Of a DNA stretch of 64,000 nt, positions 35,591 to 44,946 are shown piece by piece. Within the stretch, counting starts at the first letter, position 1, and every line of letters starts with the position of its first letter. The stretch is from Bacteroidales bacterium (GTDB lineage Bacteria > Bacteroidota > Bacteroidia > Bacteroidales > Bacteroidaceae), in assembly GCA_030528715.1 (NCBI GenBank), contig JAUMYJ010000002.1, positions 62,001 to 126,000 on the forward strand, given 5' to 3'. The notes beneath the pieces were generated by a model. It saw nothing but the letters and a program-made list of their open reading frames with translations, was not told where the DNA came from and did not search any database. Both the position numbers and the translations under genes were made by a program.

Positions 35591-38401
35591 TTAGTGTGCT
35601 TCGAGCCAATTCTTGCCCCAGCCACACTCAGCTTTGAGGGGCACACTCAGTGGATAGGCACGCTCCATTTCCTCTACTACAATGCGCTCCACCTGTGTCT
35701 TCTCTTCGGGTAAAACACTAAAATTGAGCTCATCGTGTACCTGCAATATCATGCGCGAACGAATACCCTCTGCCTCAAAACGCTGGTGAATACGCGCCAT
35801 AGCTACTTTAATGATGTCGGCCGCAGTACCTTGAATGGGGGTATTGATAGCATTGCGCTCAGCAAAGCCGCGTACAACAGCATTACCCGAGTGAAGGTCG
35901 GGTAGGTAGCGACGCCGACCAAAGAGTGTTTCTGCATAGCCCTTAGCCTTGGCCTCAGCAATACTTTTTTCCATATAAGCCTTGACTGTGGGATAAGTAG
36001 AAAAATAGCTATCAATAAGTGCCTTGGCTTCGCCTCGACTAACACCGATACGCTGCGATAAACCAAAAGCAGATATACCATAAATAATACCAAAATTAGC
36101 CGTTTTAGCCTTGCGCCGCTCATCACTCGTGACATGCTCAATAGGCTTGTGATAGATGCGTGCAGCTGTATCGGCATGGATATCATCCTCGGCGCGAAAG
36201 GCAGCTATCATATGAGGGTCTTGACTTAAATGTGCCATGATGCGTAGCTCAATTTGCGAATAGTCAGCCGAGAAAAACAACTGCCCTAGCTCCGGAGCAA
36301 AGGCACGGCGTATTTCACGCCCATCGTCACCACGCACAGGGATATTTTGTAAGTTGGGGTCGCTTGATGACAAGCGCCCTGTAGCTGTCACCGCTTGATT
36401 AAACGTTGTGTGAATGTTGCCTGTATCGGGGTGAATAAGCTTAGGCAATGCCTCTACATAGGTAGAAAGCAGCTTACGTAGGCCACGATAGTCTAGTATA
36501 AGCCCTACGATAGGATGCTTATCTTTATAGCTTTCTAGCACTTCTTCGCTAGTAACGTATTGTCCTCCCTTGGTTTTCTTAGCCTTATCAGCAATTTTGA
36601 GCTCATCAAAAAGTAATTCGCCTACCTGCTTGGGGCTACTAATATTGAAAGCATGTCCAGCCATTTCGTAGACTTTGGCTTCAAGCTGCGCTAAGCGTTG
36701 CTTAAAGTCGGCCTCGATTTGCGCCAACACAGGCGTGTCAAGATGTACACCAGCTAGCTCCATTTTTGCCAAGACGGTTACAAGGGGCATCTCTACCTGC
36801 TCAAAGAGCATGCGCATACCTGTTTCATCTAGACGTGAGGCAAGGTAATGGTAGAGTTGTAGCGTGATGTCGGCATCTTCGCAAGCATAGTCACAAATAG
36901 CTTCGGGCGATAAGTCGGCCATAGACCCCTGTCCTTTACCCTTAGAACCTATAAGTGTCTCTATGCTGATAGGACGATAGTTGAGAAGTGTTTCGGCCAT
37001 ATAATCCATGCCATGGCGCAACTCAGGTTGTAGCACATAATGTGCCAACATCGTGTCAAACAAGCGTGCCGTAATGCGCGCACCATAGCGTGTAAGCACA
37101 GTATAGTCATACTTGATATTTTGGCCTACGAGCAATACCCTATCGCTCTCCCACAACGGAGCAAAGAGAGCCACTAGTGCAGAAGCCTCAGCAGCATCTT
37201 GTGGCACAGCAACATAATAAGCCTGGCCTGGCTGCGTGGCAAAGCTCATACCTACGAGACCTGCCGTGGTAGCATCGGTACTAGTAGTCTCGGTATCAAA
37301 GCTCACACTAGACGCAGCCAAGAGCGTAGGTAAGAGGGCTTGGCACGCCGCTAGCGATGTTATTAGCGTATAGTTCACTGTGCGGTCGGCCAAAGTTTCG
37401 AGTGCATGCCCCCCATAGTTGGGCTGCAAAGCTCCCTGCATCGGTGCTGTCACCTCGGCTGTGGCAAAAAGATCACCCATCATACCTGCTGTGGACGTAG
37501 TCGGAGCTGTTGCATTAGCATTGGCAGAGGTATCGTGGCTTTGAAACTTGGCTATAAACGAGCGGAATTCTAGTTCCTCGTAAATAGCCAAAAGTGCCTC
37601 TTTGTCTGGCGATTGACGTACTAGCATATCCATATCAAGCACTATGGGCACTTGGGTGTTAATCGTAGCCAAAGTGCGCGAAAGGCGTATCTGTTCGGTA
37701 TGTTCTACCACCTTCTTTTGTAAGGCACCTTTAAGTTCATTGGTACGAGCAAGCAAACCTTCAATACTGCCAAATTGCTGAATGAGTTTTACTGCTGTTT
37801 TTTCGCCTACACCAGGGCAGCCAGGAATATTATCAGCCGCATCGCCCATTAGGCCCAAGAGGTCAACAACCTGCTCTGGACGATCAACGCCATACTTCTC
37901 CCTAACTTCATCTACACCAAGCACTTCTGCCTCATTACCACCCTTAGCTGGGCGATACATATGTACATGATTACTCACGAGTTGTGCGTAGTCTTTGTCG
38001 GGTGTCATCATATAGGTGTCAATGCCTTGACGACCCGCCTCGGTAGCCAATGTACCTATAACATCATCGGCCTCGTACCCCTCCACTTCTAGGATAGGAA
38101 TCCGATAAGCCTCAACAATGCGCTTGATATACGGCACAGCCCAACGAATATCTTCGGGCGTAGCCTCACGCTGTGCCTTATAATCTGGATACAAGGCATG
38201 CCTAAACGTATCGCCCTTAGGATCGAAGACTACGCCTATATGTGTAGGCTGCATGCGCTGCAAAAGGTCTTCAAGCGTATTGACAAAGCCAAAGACGGCC
38301 GATGTGTTTTGCCCTCGCGAATTAATGCGTGGCGCACGAATAAAGGCATAATAAGCACGAAATATGAGCGCGTAGGCATCAAGTAAAAAGAGTGTAGGCA
38401 T
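35591..38401 (-). CDS. polA: DNA polymerase I
   Basis: A 936-residue polymerase with three domains. The 5'-3' FLAP nuclease is N-terminal (MPTLFLLDAYALIFRAYYAF, GYEADDVIGTLA, GDAADNIPGCPGVGEKTA). The 3'-5' exonuclease-like domain is central (VSFDTETTSTDA, QNIKYDYTVL, YACEDADITLQLY), with the catalytic acids present. Family A polymerase motifs are C-terminal (DYSQIELRIMAHLS, RRKAKTANFGIIYGIS, QVHDEL). I place the start at 38401 because this is the family N-terminus; the frame stays open 198 nt further upstream but would overlap the divergent prenyl synthase. Confidence 0.96.
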   Translation of the reverse strand: MPTLFLLDAYALIFRAYYAFIRAPRINSRGQNTSAVFGFVNTLEDLLQRMQPTHIGVVFDPKGDTFRHALYPDYKAQREATPEDIRWAVPYIKRIVEAYRIPILEVEGYEADDVIGTLATEAGRQGIDTYMMTPDKDYAQLVSNHVHMYRPAKGGNEAEVLGVDEVREKYGVDRPEQVVDLLGLMGDAADNIPGCPGVGEKTAVKLIQQFGSIEGLLARTNELKGALQKKVVEHTEQIRLSRTLATINTQVPIVLDMDMLVRQSPDKEALLAIYEELEFRSFIAKFQSHDTSANANATAPTTSTAGMMGDLFATAEVTAPMQGALQPNYGGHALETLADRTVNYTLITSLAACQALLPTLLAASSVSFDTETTSTDATTAGLVGMSFATQPGQAYYVAVPQDAAEASALVALFAPLWESDRVLLVGQNIKYDYTVLTRYGARITARLFDTMLAHYVLQPELRHGMDYMAETLLNYRPISIETLIGSKGKGQGSMADLSPEAICDYACEDADITLQLYHYLASRLDETGMRMLFEQVEMPLVTVLAKMELAGVHLDTPVLAQIEADFKQRLAQLEAKVYEMAGHAFNISSPKQVGELLFDELKIADKAKKTKGGQYVTSEEVLESYKDKHPIVGLILDYRGLRKLLSTYVEALPKLIHPDTGNIHTTFNQAVTATGRLSSSDPNLQNIPVRGDDGREIRRAFAPELGQLFFSADYSQIELRIMAHLSQDPHMIAAFRAEDDIHADTAARIYHKPIEHVTSDERRKAKTANFGIIYGISAFGLSQRIGVSRGEAKALIDSYFSTYPTVKAYMEKSIAEAKAKGYAETLFGRRRYLPDLHSGNAVVRGFAERNAINTPIQGTAADIIKVAMARIHQRFEAEGIRSRMILQVHDELNFSVLPEEKTQVERIVVEEMERAYPLSVPLKAECGWGKNWLEAH

Positions 38402-38575
38402 ATTTGCTAGGAGAAATACGATTGATGTACGAAGGCACACACTGCACGATGTAATACAGCGTGTTAGCCCTATTTTTGTTGTAAAGATACTCAAAAAGGT
38501 TGAAAAGCAATTGTATTGTGCGCGCTTTTTAGTATTTTTGCAGTGAAACAATAGTCCTCGATACACGTTTTGCCA

Positions 38576-39556
38576 ATGCCCAGTTCTACCGCCATACAAG
38601 CTCCTATTGCCACAGCGTTAGCCCAATTTCAAACTCACTACGACACTCTTTTTACACATACCGATGCCCTGCTAGGGCAAGTATTAAGCTATGTACGTAG
38701 TCAGCAGGGCAAGCGCATGCGCCCAACACTCGTATTGCTCACGGCACAAGCCTTAGGACAAATCACACAGGCCACATTACACGCTGCAGCCACGCTCGAA
38801 CTACTTCACACTGCCAGCCTCGTACATGATGATGTTATTGACGAGGCTGCTACACGCCGTGGCCATCAAGCGGTACACACGTTATTTGACAACAAAGCGG
38901 CAGTCCTCGTAGGCGACTATATGCTCTCACTTGCCCTAGGCGAGTCAGCACGCACGCATCACATTGAAGCTGTACATACCGTAGCCAAGCTGGGTCAAAT
39001 GCTATCGCAGGGTGAGCTGCTACAACTCGAAAACCTCCAAGCCACCGATTTTAGCGAAGACCGCTATTTCCGCATCATACGCGAAAAAACCGCTGTGCTC
39101 TTTAATGCTTGCCTTCATCTCGGCGCACTTACTAGTAGGACAGACCTTACCAACCTGCAACACACCCAACTCGAAGCACTAGGGCTGCATATCGGCACAG
39201 CCTTTCAAATACGTGACGACATTTTCGACTATCATACCGATGATGTGGGCAAACCTACGGGAAACGATATGCAAGAGGGTAAGCTAACCCTCCCAGCCAT
39301 CTACGTCATCAACCAAACAAATGACCCAACACTACGCCAAATAGGCCTAGACGTGCGCCAAGGCGAAGCCTCTCCCAAGGCCATAACCACACTCGTAGAA
39401 GCTGCACATACCCAAGGTGGTATAGCCTATGCCGAGCAATGTATGCACACACATACCACAGCTGCTCACGCACTAATTGACACACTCTTTAACCCAAACC
39501 AAACACGTGAAGCACTACACGCCTTTGTAGACCATGTAGCCACACGCAACAAATAA
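38576..39556 (+). CDS. Trans-isoprenyl diphosphate synthase
   Basis: A 326-residue all-helical polyprenyl synthetase. The first Asp-rich motif is LVHDDVIDEA (near 88) and the second is QIRDDIFDY (near 210), with GKRMRP and GDYMLSLAL between them and the N-terminus. It condenses IPP onto allylic diphosphates, most likely to make the octaprenyl or longer side chain of menaquinone; chain length cannot be read safely. The ATG at 38576 is used; a TATTTTTG -7 box at 38533-38540 fits it. It is divergent from polA. Confidence 0.92.
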   Translation: MPSSTAIQAPIATALAQFQTHYDTLFTHTDALLGQVLSYVRSQQGKRMRPTLVLLTAQALGQITQATLHAAATLELLHTASLVHDDVIDEAATRRGHQAVHTLFDNKAAVLVGDYMLSLALGESARTHHIEAVHTVAKLGQMLSQGELLQLENLQATDFSEDRYFRIIREKTAVLFNACLHLGALTSRTDLTNLQHTQLEALGLHIGTAFQIRDDIFDYHTDDVGKPTGNDMQEGKLTLPAIYVINQTNDPTLRQIGLDVRQGEASPKAITTLVEAAHTQGGIAYAEQCMHTHTTAAHALIDTLFNPNQTREALHAFVDHVATRNK

Positions 39557-39569
39557 GTCTATATATAAG

Positions 39570-39621
39570 ATTCCACACGCAGGGCTATGAACAATGATGT
39601 TCATAGCCCTGCGTGTGGAAT
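39570..39621. terminator. Bidirectional terminator
   Basis: A perfect 24-bp stem (39570-39593 with 39598-39621) with a 4-nt loop, between the convergent prenyl synthase and PepSY-like genes. Confidence 0.85.
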
Positions 39622-39637
39622 TTAGTGTTGCGATAAC

Positions 39638-40714
39638 TTAGTCTCTGTCCTCGCGTACGAAGTTGCCATTAGCATCAAACATAAGGTCGCGCTCGTGGCC
39701 ATTATGACTTATTTCGACTTCAAACAAACTGGTATCATCATCGCGCTCTACATCCTTAATAATAGCACCAGGATAGTTTCGAGCGATATATTGCTGAATG
39801 GTAGTCAAGATAGCCTCTGTCAATCCAGGAGCATCACTTTTCTCTCTCAAGAAACGACCTTCGAGGTCAAAAATGAGATCCAACTCCACGCCATTACGAC
39901 GTATCTCTACTTCGTAATGGCTACGTTCGTGATCAAAATCAGTAAGAATAGCACCAGCATAGTGCTTAGCAATGTATTGCTCAATGAGCGTACGTATCGA
40001 GGCAGGCGTAGATGTATAGTCGTAAGCATCGCTATACCCATCATCTATCTTTGTCGTTATCCAGCGGCCATCACGCCCAAAAAGCAACTCACGATGTACA
40101 TTCCCATCTAGAATGTCAACCTCAATACGGCCATCTTCGTCGTCAATTTCTAAGACTGTGACCTTGGGATAGTGCGTTTTCAAATAGCTATACACCGCCT
40201 GCAAGCCAGTAGGTAATAAATGATCATGAAGGGCAGAGTTAGCAGGTGGCACAGGGGTATTAGCCACTTGGGTACGCAGCTTAATGAGCGTACCATCTTC
40301 TGAATAATAGAGCTCCACCTCTTCATTACCTTGCTCTACCTCAATGATATACATAACGGCTACACCTTCTCGGTCTATACGATCGACATCATCGACACGC
40401 CAAGAGCCATAAGGGCTAGTGGCAAAGGCTGTGCGCACCGCAGTAGGGAGCTGTGCAAACGGAAGGTCAATTTCAGTCAACGCCCAGCGTTGTGCTGTAC
40501 CAGCAAACCATGCTTGCGACTGCACTGTATCAATGCTAAACGTAGCTACCGTATAGTCACCCTGCTTATTAAAACTCACTTGACGCACCTGCCCATATTT
40601 CGCTTTAAGTTGAGCAGTAAGTTGTTCCATTGTCGGTACGTCCTCACCACTAGTGTTACACGCCGATAACCCCACAGCAACAGCTGCCACAAGGCCAAAA
40701 AGTTTCACATTCAT
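39638..40714 (-). CDS. Lipoprotein with repeated PepSY-like (DUF2874) domains
   Basis: About 358 residues from the ATG at 40714. The signal peptide MNVKLFGLVAAVAVGLSAC ends in a lipobox (LSAC, Cys 19). The mature part has four to five units of about 70 residues. Each ends in a strand like EVELYYSEDGTLI, HRELLFGRDGRWI, ELDLIFDLEGRFLRE or ERDLMFDANGNFVRE, preceded by IRTLIEQYIAKHYAGAILTDF-type helices. This is the PepSY-like/DUF2874 pattern of Bacteroidota periplasmic proteins. The last two units are the most alike, suggesting recent duplication. Function is unknown; it has no linked partner gene. Confidence 0.8.
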   Translation of the reverse strand: MNVKLFGLVAAVAVGLSACNTSGEDVPTMEQLTAQLKAKYGQVRQVSFNKQGDYTVATFSIDTVQSQAWFAGTAQRWALTEIDLPFAQLPTAVRTAFATSPYGSWRVDDVDRIDREGVAVMYIIEVEQGNEEVELYYSEDGTLIKLRTQVANTPVPPANSALHDHLLPTGLQAVYSYLKTHYPKVTVLEIDDEDGRIEVDILDGNVHRELLFGRDGRWITTKIDDGYSDAYDYTSTPASIRTLIEQYIAKHYAGAILTDFDHERSHYEVEIRRNGVELDLIFDLEGRFLREKSDAPGLTEAILTTIQQYIARNYPGAIIKDVERDDDTSLFEVEISHNGHERDLMFDANGNFVREDRD

Positions 40715-41053
40715 CTTCTGAAAATAGTTTAATCTGTTGATAGGATATATTGTTATAAATACCACCTAGGGTAAAGATAGGTATAAAAGCATGATATACA
40801 AAATATTATATGACAATCTTTGTTAAGCCATGTATATACTTTACACACTTTCACTTAGCATACGATAGCACTCTATCTTCAATCGTTACACGCAGCAGAT
40901 TATAGTTTATAGTATCAAGTAGATTTTCAAAATACAGACTTATATCACGCTAAGCAGCAAGCCTTAGCTGATAGACTGATAATAAAATGCGATACCTAAC
41001 GGAGATTTAACATGCGCCATAGGAGATTGTCAGAAATTGACAAAGATAGTATC
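40715..41053. other. AT-rich gene-free region
   Basis: About 340 nt with no coding frame. Its right end holds a palindrome in which TATCTTTG occurs on both strands (41041-41048 minus, 41054-41061 plus), so it may be a bidirectional promoter. The rest shows nothing notable. Confidence 0.5.
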
Positions 41054-41061
41054 TATCTTTG
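41054..41061 (+). promoter_or_regulatory. -7 box in a symmetric promoter
   Basis: TATCTTTG on the plus strand is mirrored by the same box on the minus strand at 41041-41048, making a 21-nt palindromic stretch. It precedes the small membrane protein at 41119. Confidence 0.45.
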
Positions 41062-41118
41062 CCATACCAACTCATAATAATCAACTATACATCGTATCCC
41101 AACCCTAACAATACACGC

Positions 41119-41421
41119 ATGACTACGACACCACTACCCCTCCATCTACCCTTAATTTCTAGCAGCGACACAACTATGACCAATATTGCTACTAGCGAGC
41201 GTCAATGGACGCACCATTGGGCTTATGTGGTACGCTTACTACTAGGCGAAATATACTCTCTAACACAGGTAGGCTGGTGGGTAGCCTTCCTCCTACTACT
41301 ACTTGTGCTCATTATCACTCCACCTATACAGCCATGGTGCATAGGACTACTAACTTTGGGAGTAGGCATCTGTTTGTGGCAGCTCTATCGCCTTGACTGC
41401 GAGCCTCATTCTAGTACATAG
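41119..41421 (+). CDS. Small membrane protein
   Basis: 100 residues from the ATG at 41119 with two closely spaced helices (about 51-70, VGWWVAFLLLLLVLII, and 74-92, WCIGLLTLGVGICLWQLY). An upstream -7 box and a downstream terminator support expression. No family recognised. Confidence 0.55.
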   Translation: MTTTPLPLHLPLISSSDTTMTNIATSERQWTHHWAYVVRLLLGEIYSLTQVGWWVAFLLLLLVLIITPPIQPWCIGLLTLGVGICLWQLYRLDCEPHSST

Positions 41422-41524
41422 CACTTTCACACTAATTAAGTACAACCACACTGAGTGCTACTAATTCATAACCATTTGTCTTCTTTGACTAGCGCAGTCA
41501 ATAGGCCTTAATCATCTGATACAA

Positions 41525-41576
41525 ATACACTTCGGTAGGACGCTTAGTAAAGAGCTGTCCTGCCGAAGTAGTGTAT
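41525..41576. terminator. Bidirectional terminator
   Basis: Arms 41525-41541 and 41557-41576 pair with one mismatch and a 3-nt bulge, between the convergent small membrane protein and LuxR genes. Confidence 0.7.
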
Positions 41577-41608
41577 CATTTTCTCAATACGGCCGCTAGC
41601 AGTAATAA

Positions 41609-42571
41609 TTAGGTATCAATATCTTCAATGGGTACTAAGCCATGAGTGACGGCATAAACCGTAAGTGCAGAAATAGAGCGAATAGCTAGCTTTTCAATAA
41701 GATTACGACGATGTGTAATAATAGTGGTCAAACCAATATTAAGCTGACGAGCAATCTCCTTATTAGTAAAACCTTTAACTATGTATATAAGTACCTCACG
41801 CTCTCTATTGGTCAGCACTTCAGGAGACACAGGCGAATGATTAGACATCACGACCTCGGAAGATACTGGCACACCAAGGTCAATAATATCGGGGTGAATG
41901 CTACCCGTAGCATAGCATGGTATCTGGCGATGTTGGTCACTAGGCAGGCCAGAAGGTGGCAAAATATCGGGATGAATGTAGGATGGCTGTACCTCATGTT
42001 CCGATGTGGCCATATGTGTAGCATAAAGTGCCACTTGGGACATATCATTTGGTGGAATAATATCAGGGTGGCTAGTAAAAAGTGGAGTTGCCTCATTATG
42101 CTTATAAAGCTTTTCTCGGTACAACCGCTCAGCATGTGTTGGCTCTGAACTTTCCTCTTTTTTAGGCACTAAGTGAGGATGTGCCGCTTGAGGTACGCTA
42201 CGCCCCTTGTGCCCACGATGCTGTAAAAGTATTAGGTCTCGTATCAGCTGCCCTTCGGGCTGACTCATATCTAGCGTGTGAAAGTTTGCAGGAAGCAGAG
42301 ATGTATTATTATCTACCAGTACGATGCAGCGCTTACTATGACGCGTAAAAAAAGATGTGTCAGCCAGCAACGCGCGCGTCATCACGAAATAATGAAAGAA
42401 GTGTTTACCCAAACGCTCAGCAGCATGCAACTCAGTAACCGTAGAGTAGGTGCCTACCTCAATAGTAGGCATCAACGATTCGAGCAAACCGCGTAGACCG
42501 AGTACCATCAGTGTATTGTCACCAATGATAGCAATGCGTGATGTCATGTCCATAAAATGCTGCATGTCCAT
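41609..42571 (-). CDS. LuxR-type regulator with receiver-like domain and HPDI repeats
   Basis: A 320-residue protein. Residues 11-115 look like a response-regulator fold (SRIAIIGDNTLMVLGLRGLLE at the start, KRCIVLVDN at strand 4). The strand-3 position that should carry the phospho-acceptor Asp reads HYFVMTRAL, so phosphorylation is doubtful. A long linker (120-245) holds three copies of HPDI(I/L) (168-171, 200-203, 226-229), two followed by Pro-Pro. The C-terminal LuxR HTH (250-312) has LTNREREVLIYIVKGFTNKEIARQLNIG. A start at 42547 is also possible. A minus-strand TAACTTTG box (42599-42592) precedes it. Target genes are unknown; no sensor kinase is adjacent. Confidence 0.85.
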   Translation of the reverse strand: MDMQHFMDMTSRIAIIGDNTLMVLGLRGLLESLMPTIEVGTYSTVTELHAAERLGKHFFHYFVMTRALLADTSFFTRHSKRCIVLVDNNTSLLPANFHTLDMSQPEGQLIRDLILLQHRGHKGRSVPQAAHPHLVPKKEESSEPTHAERLYREKLYKHNEATPLFTSHPDIIPPNDMSQVALYATHMATSEHEVQPSYIHPDILPPSGLPSDQHRQIPCYATGSIHPDIIDLGVPVSSEVVMSNHSPVSPEVLTNREREVLIYIVKGFTNKEIARQLNIGLTTIITHRRNLIEKLAIRSISALTVYAVTHGLVPIEDIDT

Positions 42572-42591
42572 ATGTGCTCAGCAAAGTTACA

Positions 42592-42599
42592 AAAAAAGA
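42592..42599 (-). promoter_or_regulatory. -7 box of the LuxR gene
   Basis: TAACTTTG on the minus strand lies 20 nt before the ATG at 42571. Confidence 0.5.
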
Positions 42600-42684
42600 C
42601 CTCAACAAGGTACTAACAATGACTTTTTTTGTTATGGGCTTGCACTAGTCACTAGCTTTTGTGCCGTTTTTGATTTTTTATTGC

Positions 42685-42692
42685 TACCTTTG
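42685..42692 (+). promoter_or_regulatory. -7 box of the TetR-fabG unit
   Basis: TACCTTTG fits TAnnTTTG, with TTTG at 42658-42661 as a possible -33 element (23-nt spacing). It lies 73 nt before the TetR start. Confidence 0.45.
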
Positions 42693-42765
42693 CAACATTA
42701 TTGCACCTCATACGTAAAACATATGTGGGCGATAATAACACTCACCATACAGCTTACACATAGAT

Positions 42766-43359
42766 ATGTCGATCGCCAAAACACGCCAACTCCTCATAGA
42801 TGTAGCTCGCGAACTCTTTGCTTCAAAAGGTTTTAACGCAACTACGATGAACGATATTGCTACGGCCTCGCACAAGGGTCGTCGCACACTCTACACTTAT
42901 TTCAGTAGTAAACAAAAGATCTATTACGCTGTGATAGAGTCGGAGTTAGAGCGTATGAGCGATCGTATGGACGAGTTGGCCACTATGGAGGCTACACCAG
43001 AGCAAAAGATAACGATGATCATCTACTCACACCTGAGTATGATAAAAGAAACCGTAGCACGCAATGGATCACTACGTGCCGAGTTTTTCCGTAACATTTG
43101 GAAGGTAGAGCTGGTTCGCAAAAAGTTTGACATAGCCGAGCGCGATCTACTACGCCAAGTGCTTCAAGAGGGTAAAGCTACGGGTAAATTCAAAATTGAA
43201 GACGTAAACCTCTACGCCGACATCATACAGCATTGCTTAAAGGGCTTAGAGGTACCTTATATTTTTGGTCGCCTAGGTGAGGGACACGATGAGGTAACGA
43301 GTCGCCCCATCGTAGCTGGGCTAGTACGTCGCGCACTAGGTATGCCCGAGCATGGATAG
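42766..43359 (+). CDS. TetR/AcrR family regulator
   Basis: 197 residues. The N-terminal TetR DNA-binding domain is clear: RQLLIDVARELFASKGFNATTMNDIATASHKGRRTLYTYFSSKQKIYYAVIE (residues 7-58). The C-terminal part is helical ligand/dimer domain with no specific signature. It is directly upstream of fabG on the same strand (53 nt), so control of fatty-acid synthesis in response to an acyl ligand is a reasonable inference. Confidence 0.9.
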   Translation: MSIAKTRQLLIDVARELFASKGFNATTMNDIATASHKGRRTLYTYFSSKQKIYYAVIESELERMSDRMDELATMEATPEQKITMIIYSHLSMIKETVARNGSLRAEFFRNIWKVELVRKKFDIAERDLLRQVLQEGKATGKFKIEDVNLYADIIQHCLKGLEVPYIFGRLGEGHDEVTSRPIVAGLVRRALGMPEHG

Positions 43360-43412
43360 ATAGGAAAATCAATACATAAACGTATTATAGCAATAACTAA
43401 TCTCAATAAAAC

Positions 43413-44159
43413 ATGGGACTTTTAACAGGTAAGACAGCCATCGTAACAGGTGCCGCACGCGGTATCGGCAAGGCTATCGCTCTCAAATTCGCCCAAGAAG
43501 GCGCTAACATTGCATTCACCGACATCGTTATTGATGAAAACGGCAAAGCTACCGAAGCCGAAATCGCTGCTCTCGGTGTGAAGTGCATCGGATATGCCTC
43601 TAACGCCGCTGACTTTGAAGCTACAGCTGCTACGGTAAAGCAAATACATGCCGACTTCGGCCAAATAGATATTTTGGTAAACAATGCAGGTATCACACGC
43701 GACGGTCTCATGATGCGCATGAGCGAAGAGCAGTGGGACTTGGTTATCAACGTCAATCTAAAATCTGCCTTCAACTACGTACATGCCTGCGTACCTATCA
43801 TGGCTAAACAGCGTAGCGGTAGCATTATCAACATGGCCTCGGTAGTAGGTGTACATGGTAACGCTGGCCAAGCCAACTATTCTGCTTCTAAGGCAGGTAT
43901 GATTGGCCTAGCTAAGAGTATTGCACAAGAGCTCGGGAGCCGTGGTGTACGTGCCAATGCCATTGCCCCTGGCTTTATCGAAACAGCAATGACCGATGCC
44001 CTTAGCGATGATGTACGCAAGCAATGGGCAGCGGCTATACCACTGCGCCGTGGTGGCCAAGTAGAAGATGTGGCCAATTGTGCTCTCTTCCTTGCTTCTG
44101 ACCTTTCGAGCTATATCACAGGTCAAGTGATCCAAGTAGATGGTGGTATGAACACCTAA
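43413..44159 (+). CDS. fabG: 3-oxoacyl-ACP reductase
   Basis: A 248-residue classical SDR that reduces 3-oxoacyl-ACP with NADPH in fatty-acid elongation. Motifs are TGAARGIGKAIA (near 12), DILVNNAGITRDGLMMRM (NNAG near 91), the catalytic Ser in INMASVVGVHGN, and YSASKAG (Tyr/Lys near 156). The end is SSYITGQVIQVDGGM, typical of FabG. Codon use looks strongly biased (for example GCT, GGT, ATC), consistent with high expression. Confidence 0.93.
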   Translation: MGLLTGKTAIVTGAARGIGKAIALKFAQEGANIAFTDIVIDENGKATEAEIAALGVKCIGYASNAADFEATAATVKQIHADFGQIDILVNNAGITRDGLMMRMSEEQWDLVINVNLKSAFNYVHACVPIMAKQRSGSIINMASVVGVHGNAGQANYSASKAGMIGLAKSIAQELGSRGVRANAIAPGFIETAMTDALSDDVRKQWAAAIPLRRGGQVEDVANCALFLASDLSSYITGQVIQVDGGMNT

Positions 44160-44177
44160 GCCACACGGCTTAATATA

Positions 44178-44222
44178 CACGAAGCCCTAAGCCCTCTACG
44201 ACAGCAGGGCTAGGGCTTCGTG
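44178..44222 (+). terminator. Terminator after fabG
   Basis: An 18-nt arm (44178-44195) pairs with 44206-44222 with one bulge, followed by GCTTTTG. Confidence 0.75.
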
Positions 44223-44261
44223 GCTTTTGTAGCTTTATATTTTTTCAACGAATTACGCCTC

Positions 44262-44942
44262 ATGACCCCTCTCTACGAAGACAATCACCTCCTCATAGTA
44301 AGCAAAACAGCTGGCGAAATCACCCAAGGCGACAAAACAGGCGACACCACACTAACTGACACAGCCAAAGCCTATCTCAAAGCTAAGTATAACAAGCCAG
44401 GAAACGTATTTATAGGTCTGCCACACAGACTCGATCGACCAACCTCGGGCATTGTGATACTCGCAAAAACCAGCAAGGCACTGACACGACTTAACGACCT
44501 TTTTCGTCAAAATGTCGTACACAAAACTTATCTAGCCATCGTAGAGCAAGCTCCACAAACAGCTGAAGGCGAATTGACTCACTACCTCGTACGCAACGAG
44601 CGACAAAACAAAAGCTATGCCCACCCACACCCCATACCCAATAGCAAAGAAGCACGACTACGCTATCGTACACTAGCCACTAGCGACCGCTATACGCTAC
44701 TCGAAGTAACACTACTTACTGGTCGACATCACCAAATACGCTGCCAGCTAGCATACATCGGTAGTGTTATTAAAGGCGATTTGAAATATGGCGCTCGACG
44801 TAGTAATCTTGATGGCAGTATCTGCCTACATGCTTATCACGTGGCCTTTGAACACCCTGTGAGCCACGCACTTATTACTATCAATGCCCCCGTACCTACA
44901 CTTGCGCCTTGGCCCCAGCTAGCCACACAAGCCAACCTATAA
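44262..44942 (+). CDS. RluA family pseudouridine synthase
   Basis: 226 residues from the ATG at 44262. The catalytic motif PHRLDRPTSGIVILAKTSKAL carries the active-site Asp near residue 53. LYEDNHLLIVSKTAG is the usual RluA N-terminal strand, and TGRHHQIRCQLAYIG is the conserved C-terminal motif. No S4 domain is present. It isomerises uridines in rRNA or tRNA; the site (RluC/D or TruC-like) cannot be assigned. It is 4 nt upstream of queA, so they are co-transcribed RNA-modification genes. Confidence 0.9.
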   Translation: MTPLYEDNHLLIVSKTAGEITQGDKTGDTTLTDTAKAYLKAKYNKPGNVFIGLPHRLDRPTSGIVILAKTSKALTRLNDLFRQNVVHKTYLAIVEQAPQTAEGELTHYLVRNERQNKSYAHPHPIPNSKEARLRYRTLATSDRYTLLEVTLLTGRHHQIRCQLAYIGSVIKGDLKYGARRSNLDGSICLHAYHVAFEHPVSHALITINAPVPTLAPWPQLATQANL

Positions 44943-44946
44943 TCCT

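Noticed and set aside
38402..38599. 66-residue N-terminal extension of DNA polymerase I
   Set aside because: It overlaps the divergent prenyl synthase and its promoter; the family N-terminus begins at 38401.
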